Under the pieces are notes generated by a model. It ran no database searches and had not been told where the DNA came from. It saw only the letters and a program-made list of their open reading frames with translations. Below are positions 36,510-45,976 of a DNA stretch of 64,000 bases, one piece after another. This DNA comes from an uncultured Thermodesulfobacterium sp. (GTDB lineage Bacteria; Desulfobacterota; Thermodesulfobacteria; Thermodesulfobacteriales; Thermodesulfobacteriaceae), in the NCBI GenBank assembly GCA_938091335.1, contig CALLJG010000014.1:1-64000 (forward strand), in the 5' to 3' direction. The stretch's first letter is position 1. Each line of letters opens with the position of its first letter. Position numbers and translations under genes: made by a program.

Positions 36510-36854
36510 ATGAAAAAAAGAATAGGAAAAGTAGTGGCGGCTTTAGGAATGATAAATTTATTATGCATAGGTGTTATTTTTGCTCAAAATCAAAGGAATC
36601 AATACAGCTCTATGGAGCCTGCTAAATTAGAGGCTTTTTGTAAAGATATTCAACCTCAATGGCAAAGGTGGTGGCAAATTAGAAATGAACTTCGTGAACT
36701 TTGGAGTAAAAAACCTCCAGATTGGGATGCTATTGAAAAGAAAGAACAAGAACTAGTTAAAACCAGACTTGAAATTCAAAAGAAGGCTCAAGAAAAAGGT
36801 TTACCTTACGGACCAAGAGGAGGACTTAGATTAAAAAGGATATGTGGATGGTAA
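36510..36854 (+). CDS. Spy/ZraP-like small periplasmic protein
   Basis: 114 residues with a signal peptide ending at VIFAQ. The mature part is helical and tryptophan-rich (QPQWQRWWQIRNELRELWSKKPPDW), then a charged helix (EKKEQELVKTRLEIQKKAQEKG). This resembles the Spy/CpxP/ZraP group of envelope-stress chaperones, often controlled by a ZraSR-type two-component system such as the one that follows. It lacks the metal-binding histidines of ZraP. Family call is by pattern only. Confidence 0.55.
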   Translation: MKKRIGKVVAALGMINLLCIGVIFAQNQRNQYSSMEPAKLEAFCKDIQPQWQRWWQIRNELRELWSKKPPDWDAIEKKEQELVKTRLEIQKKAQEKGLPYGPRGGLRLKRICGW

Positions 36855-36866
36855 TTTTTATAAAAT

Positions 36867-37253
36867 ATGAAAAAATTTAGTTTTATTGTATTTTTAAGCA
36901 TTTTTTTAATTTTGGGAATCTATTTAGAAGGGCAAGCTCGAAAAATAAAAGAACATAGATTTTATAAAAACTATGACCCCAATACTGAACTTTTAATGCG
37001 GGGTAAAATAAAAAATGTTTGGATCTCTCCTGATAATAAAGAGGTAATTATTGAAATTAAAAGGGATAATAAAATTTACAAATCAATCCTCGGTTCAGAA
37101 GAGGTATTAAAAAAACAAAATTTCAAATTAACACCAGAAAAGGAAGTAATTATAAAAGGATCTAAATTTCTCTCAGAAAAAGGTGAAATTTTTATTATTC
37201 CAGATTCTTTATTTATAATTGAAGAAAACCAAACTTATCATTTTAGACATTAA
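36867..37253 (+). CDS. Exported protein, possible OB-fold
   Basis: 128 residues: signal peptide (to about residue 24), then a mainly beta domain (ELLMRGKIKNVWISPDNKEV, EVIIKGSKFLSEKGEIFIIP) reminiscent of small OB-fold or DUF5666-like proteins. Twelve bases after the Spy-like gene, so probably co-expressed with it. Its stop overlaps the convergent response-regulator gene by 4 bases. Function not recognised. Confidence 0.6.
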   Translation: MKKFSFIVFLSIFLILGIYLEGQARKIKEHRFYKNYDPNTELLMRGKIKNVWISPDNKEVIIEIKRDNKIYKSILGSEEVLKKQNFKLTPEKEVIIKGSKFLSEKGEIFIIPDSLFIIEENQTYHFRH

Positions 37254-38575
37254 AGGATATCTTCTAATTTATATTCTTTAATTTTGTTATAAAGGGTTCT
37301 TAGAGAAATACCTAATAATTCAGCAGCCTTTTTTTTATTACCTTTTGTTTTTTCCAATGCCTCTAATATAGCCCTTTTTTCTAAAGTTTTAAGATCAATT
37401 TCTGATTTTGGCTCTTTTCTTATTTTTTCATAAAAAAAATCTATTTGAATTTCTAATTTATTACCTTTACTTAAAATAAGACTTCTTTCTAATACATTTT
37501 CTAATTCTCTAATATTTCCTGGCCAAGAATAAGAAAGCAAAATTTTTTCAACATCTTTATCTAATTTTGGAGGTTCTTTACCTAGTTTATCCGAAATCTT
37601 TTGGATCAAATATTTTGTGATTTCTAAGATAACTTTTTTTCTTTCTCTTAAAGGAGGAAGATAAATAGGGAAAACATTTATTCTAAAATAAAGATCTTCT
37701 CTAAATTTTCCTTGTTTTACAAGTTCTAAAAGATCTTTATTGGTTGCTACTATGAATCTGGCATTAGTTTTAATGGAAGTAAGAGCTCCTAATCTTTCAA
37801 AAACTTTATCTTGTAATATTCTTAAAAATTTAGCCTGAACATTAGGAGTCATTTCACTTATTTCATCTAAAAATAAGGTTCCATCTTTTGCAAGCTCAAT
37901 TTTACCAGGTTTTGATGTTATAGCTCCAGAAAAAGCACCTCTTTCATAACCAAATAGTTCTGACTCTATAAGAGTTTCAGGGATAGCAGCACAGTTTATT
38001 TCAACAAATTTCCCTTTTTTTCCACTTACCAAATGAATAGCCTTAGCAATAGCAGACTTCCCTACCCCAGTTTCTCCATAAAGAATGATTGTAGTATCTG
38101 TTGGAGCTACATGTAACACTTTTTCATAAACATCTTCTATCCCAGCAAACAAAATTTCAAAAGATGGAATTTCCATAATTTCTTCTTCTGAGATTTGCCT
38201 TTTTTCTTTAGATAAAAGTTTGGAGACAAGTAAAATAAAACTTTCTGGACTTGAAAGAGGTTTGGTAATGTAATCTACTGCCCCTTTTTTCATAGCTTCT
38301 ACTGCTGATTCTATGCTTCCATAAGCAGTAATTACTATAAATGGGACCTCTGGTAAAATCTTTTTAATTTTTTCTAAAAGGGTTATTCCATCTATTTTAG
38401 GCATTTTTAAATCAGTTATTATTAAATCAGGTTTAAAATCAGGTATTTTTTTTAAAGCTATCTCTGGATCATAATAAACTTCAACTTTATATGGCTGTTC
38501 TTCTAATATTGTTTTTAAAAAAGAAGCAAAGGAGGAATCATCTTCAACTATGACAATTTTGGGATAGTGAGACAT
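37250..38575 (-). CDS. Sigma-54-dependent response regulator (NtrC/ZraR family)
   Basis: 441 residues: receiver (about 1-125; phospho-acceptor Asp in DLIITDLKMP, Lys in DYITKPL), AAA+ activator domain (Walker A GETGVGKSAIAKAIH, sigma-54 contact GAFSGA, GTLFLDEISEM, R-finger region GNIRELENVLERS), and a Fis-type HTH at the end (KKKAAELLGISLRTLYNKI). It activates transcription from sigma-54 promoters when phosphorylated by the kinase encoded just upstream (28-base overlap). The Spy-like operon is a likely target. Confidence 0.9.
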   Translation of the reverse strand: MSHYPKIVIVEDDSSFASFLKTILEEQPYKVEVYYDPEIALKKIPDFKPDLIITDLKMPKIDGITLLEKIKKILPEVPFIVITAYGSIESAVEAMKKGAVDYITKPLSSPESFILLVSKLLSKEKRQISEEEIMEIPSFEILFAGIEDVYEKVLHVAPTDTTIILYGETGVGKSAIAKAIHLVSGKKGKFVEINCAAIPETLIESELFGYERGAFSGAITSKPGKIELAKDGTLFLDEISEMTPNVQAKFLRILQDKVFERLGALTSIKTNARFIVATNKDLLELVKQGKFREDLYFRINVFPIYLPPLRERKKVILEITKYLIQKISDKLGKEPPKLDKDVEKILLSYSWPGNIRELENVLERSLILSKGNKLEIQIDFFYEKIRKEPKSEIDLKTLEKRAILEALEKTKGNKKKAAELLGISLRTLYNKIKEYKLEDIL

Positions 38576-39825
38576 ACTTTTGTTCCTTCTCCCTTTTTAC
38601 TTTTTATTTCCAATCTTATATTTAAAGCTTCACAAAACTTATTAACTATAGCCAGCCCAAGACCAGAACCTTTGGATTTAGTAGTAAAAAAGGGATTTAT
38701 AGCTTTACTTAAAACCTCTTCATCCATTCCTATCCCATTATCTATAATTTCAAATTTAACTTCTTTTTGCTTTTTTTCCATTTTCAAGATTATCAATTTC
38801 TCTACTTTGGAAGATTCATAGACAGCATCAATTGCATTTTGAATAATATTAACAATTATTTCTTTAAGCTTATCCCTATCACTAATTAGTTTAATATCTT
38901 CATTTAAAAAAAATTGAAAATTTATGTCATTATAATCTCTTTGAAAACTCAACAGTATTTCTTCTAATAATTCTTTTAAAGAAATTTCTGTAAAAATCAA
39001 TTTTACAGGATTTGAATATAAAATTAATTCATCTGTAAGCCTTTCTATTCTTAGTGATTCCCTTAAAATAATTTTAAGTGGTATTTGCAAGTCATCACCT
39101 ATTTTATTTATTAAATATTGAGAGAACCCTTTAATACTTCCTAAAGGATTTCTTATTTCATGAGCTAAAATTTTTGTCATCAAAGAGATATTTTCTAATT
39201 CTTTTAGTTTTAATTGCATAATTTGAACCTTCCTTAATAAAGCAGTTCCTAAGAAACCTAAAAAAATTAAAGATAAAGATATTACCAATTTTATAGTAGC
39301 ATAAATCTGAGCTCTTTGTATAATCTTTTTGACAGAATAAGTATGTAAGGCTACTCTTAAAATATAAGGATTATCTACGAATATTTTAAAATCTCCGATA
39401 AATACTCTTTCTGAAGTTTTTAAGGTTAAATAAGAATAATAAGGATAATCTTTAACTTTTGGTAATTGTATTTTTGTTCCTATAAGACTAGGATTTGAAT
39501 GAAGAATCACATATCCATCAAGATTATAAAGAGATACAAAAGCTATTTCCTCCCATTTTTCATTAAGTATAAGATCAGAAAACATTCCATAATCTAAATC
39601 TGCTATATCCCCCCATTCAGATTGTAAAAAACTTTGAATAGTTATAGCTATTCCCATAGCTTGCATTTTTAAAGCATCTTCAGTTGCTAATTTAGCATTT
39701 TTATAAGTAAAAATAGCACTAAAAATTAAAGTAACTAAAGAAAAAATGATAATGTACCATAAAATTATTAAAGGAAGAATATTTCTATATTTAGAAACTA
39801 TTTCAGAAATTTTTATCCATCTCAT
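38548..39825 (-). CDS. Sensor histidine kinase (ZraS/HydH-like)
   Basis: 425 residues: two membrane helices (about 17-38 and 180-200) around a periplasmic domain of roughly 140 residues, HisKA with the phospho-histidine in LAHEIRNPLGSIKGF, and HATPase_c (NIIQNAIDAVYE, DNGIGM, GSGLGLAIV). The periplasmic region has the dCache/PAS-like pattern VSLYNLDGYVILHSNPSLIG. Partner of the sigma-54 regulator; together they probably sense envelope or metal stress. Confidence 0.88.
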   Translation of the reverse strand: MRWIKISEIVSKYRNILPLIILWYIIIFSLVTLIFSAIFTYKNAKLATEDALKMQAMGIAITIQSFLQSEWGDIADLDYGMFSDLILNEKWEEIAFVSLYNLDGYVILHSNPSLIGTKIQLPKVKDYPYYSYLTLKTSERVFIGDFKIFVDNPYILRVALHTYSVKKIIQRAQIYATIKLVISLSLIFLGFLGTALLRKVQIMQLKLKELENISLMTKILAHEIRNPLGSIKGFSQYLINKIGDDLQIPLKIILRESLRIERLTDELILYSNPVKLIFTEISLKELLEEILLSFQRDYNDINFQFFLNEDIKLISDRDKLKEIIVNIIQNAIDAVYESSKVEKLIILKMEKKQKEVKFEIIDNGIGMDEEVLSKAINPFFTTKSKGSGLGLAIVNKFCEALNIRLEIKSKKGEGTKVCLTIPKLS

Positions 39826-39844
39826 TCAAAAAAAACTAAAGACT

Positions 39845-41350
39845 TCAATCTTTAAAAGCTTGGTCAAAAATTTTTCTAAAATGATACCCATTTACAATAT
39901 GAGCAAGTAAAATTAAAAAGGCACGAGGTTTTTTAATTAAGGTATAGCTTAAAATTTCCCAAAATTTCATTCTATTTTTCTCTATAAAACCAAATTTAAA
40001 AAAAATCTTAGGAAGACCAAAAATATATCCATAATGAATTTTAAAATAGTTTTTATCTAACTTAAATTTAAATCTAGGATGGAAATCTTCTAAAAAAGTT
40101 TTAATTCTTTTATAGTAATTTTTAGTTTCATACAATTCTTCAATTATTTTTTTATAACCTTGGATAAGTGTGTGATAATTCATTTTAGGTATTATATTAG
40201 TTGAAAAATCGGTATTATTGCCTTTAAACACAGGTCTAATCCTACCTTCTTTTTCGAGTCTTTTATAAAGACGTGTACCAGGTGGGGCATTAAGTAAGCC
40301 TACCATAGCTATAACAATCCTACTTTCTTTGATAAATTTTATAGTAAGATCAAAAATATTTGTAGGATCACTATCAAATCCCACAATAAATCCTCCCATT
40401 ACTTCCAGACCAGATTTTTGAATTTTTCTTATATCCTTAACTAAATCTCTATTCATGTTTTGAACCTTATTAGCTTCTGTTAAACTTGCCTGGTAAGGAG
40501 TTTCTATTCCTATAAATACGGAATTAAATCCGGCCTTAACCATAAGATCTATTAGCTCTTTATCATCAGCTAAGTTAATTGAGACTTGAGTATAAAAATA
40601 AAAAGGATAATTATGAGTTTTTTGCCATTCTATTAAACTTGGTAAAATTTCTTCTTTTAATTTTCTTTTACTTCCAATAAAATTATCATCTACAAAGAAT
40701 ACAGAACCTCTCCATCCCAATTTATATAAATTTTCAAGTTCCTTTAAAATTTGATCTTTTGTTTTAGTCCTCACTTTATGACCAAATAGACTAGTAACAT
40801 CACAAAATTCACAATTAAATGGACATCCTCTTGAATATTGAATACATACGCTTGTATAATCAGACAGGTCAATTAAGCTATATGCTGGAGAGGGACTTTT
40901 ACTCATATCTACAAATTCTTTTGTTTGATAAATTCTCTTGAGATTTCCTTTTTCGAAATCTTGAAAAAATAAAGGTAAGGTTATTTCAGCCTCATTAAGA
41001 ACTAAATGATCTATTTTATTTACAAAATCTTGCCAAAAGGCAGTAAAAAGAGGACCTCCTGCTATTATTTTTTTATTAAATTTTTTACTTAAAGTTATTA
41101 TTTCCTCTGCTGAATCTCTCTGCACAGACATAGCACTTATTAAAATAACATCTGCCCATTCAATCATTTCAGTCTTTAAAGGTTTAACATTTAAATCAAT
41201 GAGTTTTATTTCCCAATCTGAAGGAAGAAGGCTTGCAACTGTAAGAAGCCCTAAAGGTGGATGAGTAGCTTTTTTATTCAAAAATTTAAGTGCATGACGA
41301 AAACTCCAAAAAGTTTCAGGATAACGAGGATAAACTAAAAGTGCTTTCAT
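39845..41350 (-). CDS. B12-binding radical SAM protein (DUF4070, HpnP/HpnJ-like)
   Basis: 501 residues: N-terminal cobalamin-binding domain (about 1-135; PPLGLLTVASLLP, ILISAMSVQ, IIAGGP), radical SAM core with Cys176, Cys180 and Cys183 (YSRGCPFNCEFCDV), FFVDDNFIGSKRKLKEEILP, and a C-terminal DUF4070 region. This architecture includes hopanoid 2-methylase HpnP and related methylases or cyclases. The substrate is not identifiable here; no hopanoid genes are adjacent, although a prenyltransferase-repeat gene lies 0.8 kb away on the other strand. Confidence 0.82.
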   Translation of the reverse strand: MKALLVYPRYPETFWSFRHALKFLNKKATHPPLGLLTVASLLPSDWEIKLIDLNVKPLKTEMIEWADVILISAMSVQRDSAEEIITLSKKFNKKIIAGGPLFTAFWQDFVNKIDHLVLNEAEITLPLFFQDFEKGNLKRIYQTKEFVDMSKSPSPAYSLIDLSDYTSVCIQYSRGCPFNCEFCDVTSLFGHKVRTKTKDQILKELENLYKLGWRGSVFFVDDNFIGSKRKLKEEILPSLIEWQKTHNYPFYFYTQVSINLADDKELIDLMVKAGFNSVFIGIETPYQASLTEANKVQNMNRDLVKDIRKIQKSGLEVMGGFIVGFDSDPTNIFDLTIKFIKESRIVIAMVGLLNAPPGTRLYKRLEKEGRIRPVFKGNNTDFSTNIIPKMNYHTLIQGYKKIIEELYETKNYYKRIKTFLEDFHPRFKFKLDKNYFKIHYGYIFGLPKIFFKFGFIEKNRMKFWEILSYTLIKKPRAFLILLAHIVNGYHFRKIFDQAFKD

Positions 41351-41456
41351 AATTAACTCCTTTTAATTTAATAAACTCCCAAAACTCAAAAATACAACAT
41401 TTTTTCCTCTTGTTTTTTATAATATTTTAAATTATATTATTTTTTATAAAAAATAA

Positions 41457-41530
41457 GCGCCCGTAGCTCAATTGGATAGAGCATTGGACTACGAATCCAA
41501 AGGTTGCAGGTTCGAGTCCTGCCGGGCGCG
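41457..41530 (+). tRNA. tRNA-Arg (anticodon ACG)
   Basis: Acceptor GCGCCCG/CGGGCGC, D-arm GCTC/GAGC, anticodon stem TTGGA/TCCAA with loop CTACGAA, T-loop TTCGAGT. ACG (inosine at the first position) reads CGU, CGC and CGA. CCA not encoded. A TTGTTT/TATATT promoter (about 41410-41439) precedes it. Confidence 0.96.
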
Positions 41531-42160
41531 ATTTTTAATATCTTTCTCAAAAATTTCTCTTCTTTTCCTTACAAAAATTTTTTCTTACAAAAAATCTTTT
41601 TTACCATTTCAGCTATAGTTATAAATTTACCTATTGTATTAATATCCAAATGATATAAGGGATTAATCCAATCTTTATTCACATTGTTGTCACAACTGCC
41701 ATCTCCTAGAAACTTACATACTGTAGAAAAACACCCAACTCAACTTAAACATTTTTACTTTCTAAAGTTTCTATATTCTACTGTGTTCTTTAAGTCTTTA
41801 AATTTCTATATGATTGTTCTATTATCCCAAAGTATGGAATTTTTCGAATAAAATTTTCAATTATAATTCCACATATTTTACTTCCTTACTATGAAAAAAA
41901 ACAATATTTTGCATCAGTTAAGTATCATAATCGCTTTTAAAGGATTTTCATAAAGTTGAAAAATTAACTGGAGACATCATTCTTTCAATAATATATTATA
42001 CAATTTTTTTAACTGCTTTTTTCTTAGAGCATAATACCAAAAAAGCAGACAAAAGTTCTTAGAAAAAATTTTTCTCTCCAAATCTTAAACATTATTAGAT
42101 ATTATTAGAATAATTTAATTGCTTTTAAAAATAAAATATGTAATATAAAATTTTAATTTT
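41531..42160. other. Intergenic stretch with a possible decayed gene
   Basis: About 630 bases without an intact gene. On the minus strand 41569-41721 is open for 50 codons without a start (KFLGDGSCDNNVNKDWINPL, then GKFITIAEMVKKIFC), and around 41800-41870 another frame reads ENFIRKIPYFGIIEQSYRNL. Stops separate them. This looks like an eroded gene I cannot name. An inverted repeat, CTGCTTTTTT (42013-42022) with AAAAAAGCAG (42039-42048), is also present. Confidence 0.35.
42119..42146 (+). promoter_or_regulatory. Promoter for the prenyltransferase-like gene and MFS
   Basis: TTGCTT (42119-42124) and TAATAT (42141-42146) spaced 16 bases, giving a leader of about 8 bases with no ribosome-binding site. 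Confidence 0.4.
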
Positions 42161-42937
42161 ATGAAATTAAAAGAAATACTTTATGATTGCTATAACTTTG
42201 TGATATGCAGAAAAAAGCGGGAAGGAGGCTTTGCAGCAACTGAACTGCTTCCTGCCACAGTTGAAGATACCTATTATGCATTGAAAATAATAGAAAATCT
42301 TAGAAATTTAAATTTAAATATTGATTACAATCCCCAAAAAGATGAAGCTTTAATAGCTTGGCTTTCTCAAAATAAGGAATGGAAAGAGCCTAAGGTTTTT
42401 TATCAGTTTCTCAGAATTTCTATAATGTGTAATTTCAAAATAGAAAAAAAGTTTATAATACAATATTTGAACAATCGGGGTTCAAGAATTATCACATTAG
42501 AAAGAATGTTTTATTTAACAAAAATTTCAGAACTGGTAAATTTTTCACCCTTATATATAAAGAAATTGCCACTGCCAAAAATAGCAAAAGATTGGTGGAT
42601 GTTTATTTATCTTGTAGGAAAAGGCATTATTAAACAAAGATTGGAAAAGCAGAAAATAATTGAATATTTTAGGAATTGTCAAAATCCTGATGGGGGGTTT
42701 GGATTTTTTCCAGGTACTACTTCTTATATGGATAATACTTATTTTTGCCTTAAAGCATTAAAATTTCTAGGTTCTAAACCTAAGGAACCAGAAGAGGCTT
42801 TAAATTTTATTTTGTTTTGTCAGAAAGAATCAGGAGGTTTTGCAAGGACTCCTGGTGCTGCAGCTTTTTTAGAGTCTACTTTTTATGCAATTGAAAGTTT
42901 ACAAATTCTTTGGTCTTTAGAAAATGCATCAAAATAA
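42161..42937 (+). CDS. Prenyltransferase/squalene-cyclase repeat protein
   Basis: 258 residues of predicted alpha-alpha barrel, with three related repeats: EGGFAATELLPATVEDTYYA near the start, then DGGFGFFPGTTSYMDNTYFC and SGGFARTPGAAAFLESTFYA. These resemble the beta-subunit of protein prenyltransferases and terpene cyclases. It is shorter than either enzyme and lacks a clear DXDD or zinc-binding set, so it may be a binding or structural protein. It overlaps the MFS gene by 14 bases. Confidence 0.7.
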   Translation: MKLKEILYDCYNFVICRKKREGGFAATELLPATVEDTYYALKIIENLRNLNLNIDYNPQKDEALIAWLSQNKEWKEPKVFYQFLRISIMCNFKIEKKFIIQYLNNRGSRIITLERMFYLTKISELVNFSPLYIKKLPLPKIAKDWWMFIYLVGKGIIKQRLEKQKIIEYFRNCQNPDGGFGFFPGTTSYMDNTYFCLKALKFLGSKPKEPEEALNFILFCQKESGGFARTPGAAAFLESTFYAIESLQILWSLENASK

Positions 42938-44093
42938 AATGAGATCTGCTATTTTATTTGTTATTTTACTTGGTCTTGTAAGTCTTTTTGCAGATATGAC
43001 CTATGAAGCTGCAAGAAGTATCACAGGTCCTTATCTTGCTTTTTTGGGTGCAACTGCTACTATTGTAGGATTTGTAGCAGGGTTTGGAGAATTTTTGGGT
43101 TATGCCTTAAGACTTCTTTCAGGCTGGTTTGCTGATAAAACAGGTAAATACTGGAGTGTTACAATTGCTGGGTATTTAATAAATCTTTTAAGCGTTCCTG
43201 CCCTTGCTTTAGTAGGACAGTGGGAGTTAGCAGCTTTTTTAATCATGGCAGAAAGAATTGGTAAAGCAATAAGAACTCCTTCTAGAGATGCCATGCTAAG
43301 CCATGCAACAACAGAGCTTGGTCGTGGATGGGGATTCGGACTTCATGAAGCAATGGATCAGATTGGAGCAGTAATTGGACCATTGATAGTTGCAGGAGTT
43401 TTTTATTTTCATAGAGGATATAAAGTAGCCTTCGCAGTTTTGTTTATACCTGCAATTATTGCTATTGTAATTCTTCTTTTTGCAAGATTTTTATATCCTT
43501 CACCGAAAGATCTAGAAATAATAAAGCTTCAGATTGAAACAAAAGGATTAAGTAAGGCTTACTGGCTCTATTTATTTGCTATAGCTTTAAATGGTGCTGG
43601 ATATGTTGATTTTCCACTCATTGCTTATCATTTCAAAAAAGTAGCTGTCGTAAGTGAAAAATGGATACCAATTTTTTATTCACTAGCAATGGGAGTAGAT
43701 GCATTAGCAGCTTTGTTTTTTGGCTTCCTTTTTGATAAAAAGGGACTACCCGTTCTTATCATATCCATTATTCTTTCAGCAGGATTTGCACCTCTTTGTT
43801 TTCTTGGAGGATTTTATTTTGCTTTTTTAGGAATGATTTTATGGGGAATAGGAATGGGTGCTCAAGAGTCCATAATAAGAGCAACAGTTGCCTTTTTGGT
43901 TCCAATAGAAAAAAGAGGAATTGGATACGGTATTTTTAATACTGGATATGGATTATTTTGGTTTTTAGGTAGTCTCACCTTAGGAACACTATATGATTTT
44001 TCAATCTCAGCTTTAATAGCTTTTTCAGTAATTCTACAACTTTCAGCAATCCCATTTCTTCTGAAATTAATGAAACTATTACGCAGTATCTGA
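42924..44093 (+). CDS. Major facilitator superfamily transporter
   Basis: 389 residues, about 12 membrane helices. The loop between helices 2 and 3 carries GWFADKTGKYW (MFS motif A, G-x3-D-x-T/R-x-x-R/K), and a second copy FGFLFDKKGLP follows helix 8. AERIGKAIRTPSRDAMLSHA is typical of a bacterial subgroup annotated only as MFS. Cargo unknown. Translationally coupled to the preceding gene. Confidence 0.85.
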   Translation: MHQNKMRSAILFVILLGLVSLFADMTYEAARSITGPYLAFLGATATIVGFVAGFGEFLGYALRLLSGWFADKTGKYWSVTIAGYLINLLSVPALALVGQWELAAFLIMAERIGKAIRTPSRDAMLSHATTELGRGWGFGLHEAMDQIGAVIGPLIVAGVFYFHRGYKVAFAVLFIPAIIAIVILLFARFLYPSPKDLEIIKLQIETKGLSKAYWLYLFAIALNGAGYVDFPLIAYHFKKVAVVSEKWIPIFYSLAMGVDALAALFFGFLFDKKGLPVLIISIILSAGFAPLCFLGGFYFAFLGMILWGIGMGAQESIIRATVAFLVPIEKRGIGYGIFNTGYGLFWFLGSLTLGTLYDFSISALIAFSVILQLSAIPFLLKLMKLLRSI

Positions 44094-44113
44094 AAGGAAA
44101 TTAAAATAATTTT

Positions 44114-45907
44114 TCAAAACTTGATAAACTGCTTTTTTTTATCATGCATCACATGTAAAGAGACAATTTTTATCCATACTCTTATTGAATCTAGAAGAAT
44201 TAATCCAACCATTATTATCATAATTGCAGAAATTACTGCCAAGAGATAGTTATTTTTTGGTAAGTAATTATTAAAAATGTTTTGATAACCGGCTACAACA
44301 GTAGTAATCAAAACAAATGTCATAGGAATTCCAGTAACCCAAATATACTTTGTTTTACCCATTTTTAAAAGGAAGGTAGTAGTAATTGCAAGAGCCATAC
44401 CTGCAAGAAGTTGATTGTTTACACCCAAAAGAGGCCATATAGTGGAAATAGTTCCAGTATAAAGTAGATAACCCCAACAGAAAGTAAAGACCCCACTTGT
44501 AAGAATTATTCCAGGCATCCATCCATGATCTCTAAACTTGGGATATAAAATACCTCCAATTTCTTGCATTAAATATCTTCCAACTCTTGTTCCTGCATCA
44601 ATTACTGTAAGAATAAATAAAGCTTCAAACATTATAGCAAAGTGATACCAATAATTCATTAAATGTCTAAGCCCTCCAATTCTTGAAAATATGTCTGCCA
44701 TACCAACTGCTAAGGATACTGCTCCCCCAGGTCGACCTGCAAGCTCTTCTCCTACAAGTGCTGATAAATATGGAAGATCTTGTACCTGCATGCCAAGTTT
44801 TTGAAATAACTCTGGAGGAGTATTTATTGCAAAGTAATCTGCTGTTGGAAGTACTGTTGCAGCAATTAAAGCCATAAGTGCTACAAAACTTTCTGCAAGC
44901 ATGGCACCATACCCAATAAGTCTTATATCTTTTTCATTGGCAACCATTTTAGGTGTGGTACCAGAAGAGATAAGAGAATGAAATCCAGATATTGCACCAC
45001 AAGCAATAGTTATAAACATAAAAGGCCATACTTTTCCTGGAATTATAGGACCTCCTCCATTAATAAATACTGTTATTGGAGGCATCTTAATTATTGGATT
45101 CACAACAATGACTCCAATTGCAAGCAAAACCATTGTTCCAATTTTCATATAAGAACTAAGATAATCTCTTGGAACAAGCAAAAGCCATATTGGTAAAACT
45201 GCAGCCAAAAATCCATAAAGAGGAATTAAAATAGAAAGCTCTTTTTTATTAAGCGTAAAAATTGGAGCAAGAGGAGATTCCTTTATGATAGGACCAAGAA
45301 ATACTGCTAAAATTACCAGAGCAACTCCAATTATAGTTGCCTCAACAATTTTACCAGGCCTTAACCATTTTAGATATATTCCTATAAAAAAAGCTATAGG
45401 AATAGTAAGTCCCACTGTAAATGTTCCCCATGGACTATTAAAAAGAGCATTTACAACTACGATTGAAAGCCCAGCTAAAGCAATTATTAATAAAAATAAG
45501 ATTGTAACAAGTACAAGCCAATAAGAATACGGGCTAACATAAGCTTTTGCAATTTCTGCAAGAGATTTACCATCATGTCTTACTGATGCAAATAATACCA
45601 CCATATCATGAACCGCTCCAGCAAGAACTCCTCCAATTACAATCCATAAAAACCCAGGCAAATATCCAAATTGAGCAGCAAGAACAGGACCTACCAATGG
45701 ACCTGCACCAGCTATTGCTGCAAAATGATGCCCTAAAACAAGCCATCTATTGGTAGGAACATAATCTTTTCCATCATTAAATAAATTTGCAGGAGTAATA
45801 CGATTTGGATTAAGAGATAAAACTTTAGCAGCAATAAAGGCACTGTAAAATCGATAGGCAATTACAAATACACAAGCAGCTATAATTACTAAGACCAAAG
45901 CATGCAT
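44114..45907 (-). CDS. cstA: Carbon starvation protein CstA
   Basis: 597-residue membrane protein with about 16 helices; CstA and BtsT take up pyruvate or peptides. Seen: NRWLVLGHHFAAIAGAGPLVGPVLAAQFG, AGAVHDMVVLFASVRHDGKSLAEIA, GFHSLISSGTTPKMV, and DAGTRVGRYLMQE. Pyruvate uptake would feed acetyl-CoA metabolism, but that link is inference. Single gene converging with the MFS gene. Confidence 0.93.
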   Translation of the reverse strand: MHALVLVIIAACVFVIAYRFYSAFIAAKVLSLNPNRITPANLFNDGKDYVPTNRWLVLGHHFAAIAGAGPLVGPVLAAQFGYLPGFLWIVIGGVLAGAVHDMVVLFASVRHDGKSLAEIAKAYVSPYSYWLVLVTILFLLIIALAGLSIVVVNALFNSPWGTFTVGLTIPIAFFIGIYLKWLRPGKIVEATIIGVALVILAVFLGPIIKESPLAPIFTLNKKELSILIPLYGFLAAVLPIWLLLVPRDYLSSYMKIGTMVLLAIGVIVVNPIIKMPPITVFINGGGPIIPGKVWPFMFITIACGAISGFHSLISSGTTPKMVANEKDIRLIGYGAMLAESFVALMALIAATVLPTADYFAINTPPELFQKLGMQVQDLPYLSALVGEELAGRPGGAVSLAVGMADIFSRIGGLRHLMNYWYHFAIMFEALFILTVIDAGTRVGRYLMQEIGGILYPKFRDHGWMPGIILTSGVFTFCWGYLLYTGTISTIWPLLGVNNQLLAGMALAITTTFLLKMGKTKYIWVTGIPMTFVLITTVVAGYQNIFNNYLPKNNYLLAVISAIMIIMVGLILLDSIRVWIKIVSLHVMHDKKKQFIKF

Positions 45908-45976
45908 AAAAATTCTTTCTTAATTCATATTTTTATTTCTTAACTCAAAATAATAAATTTTTTAATCCCAAAAATT

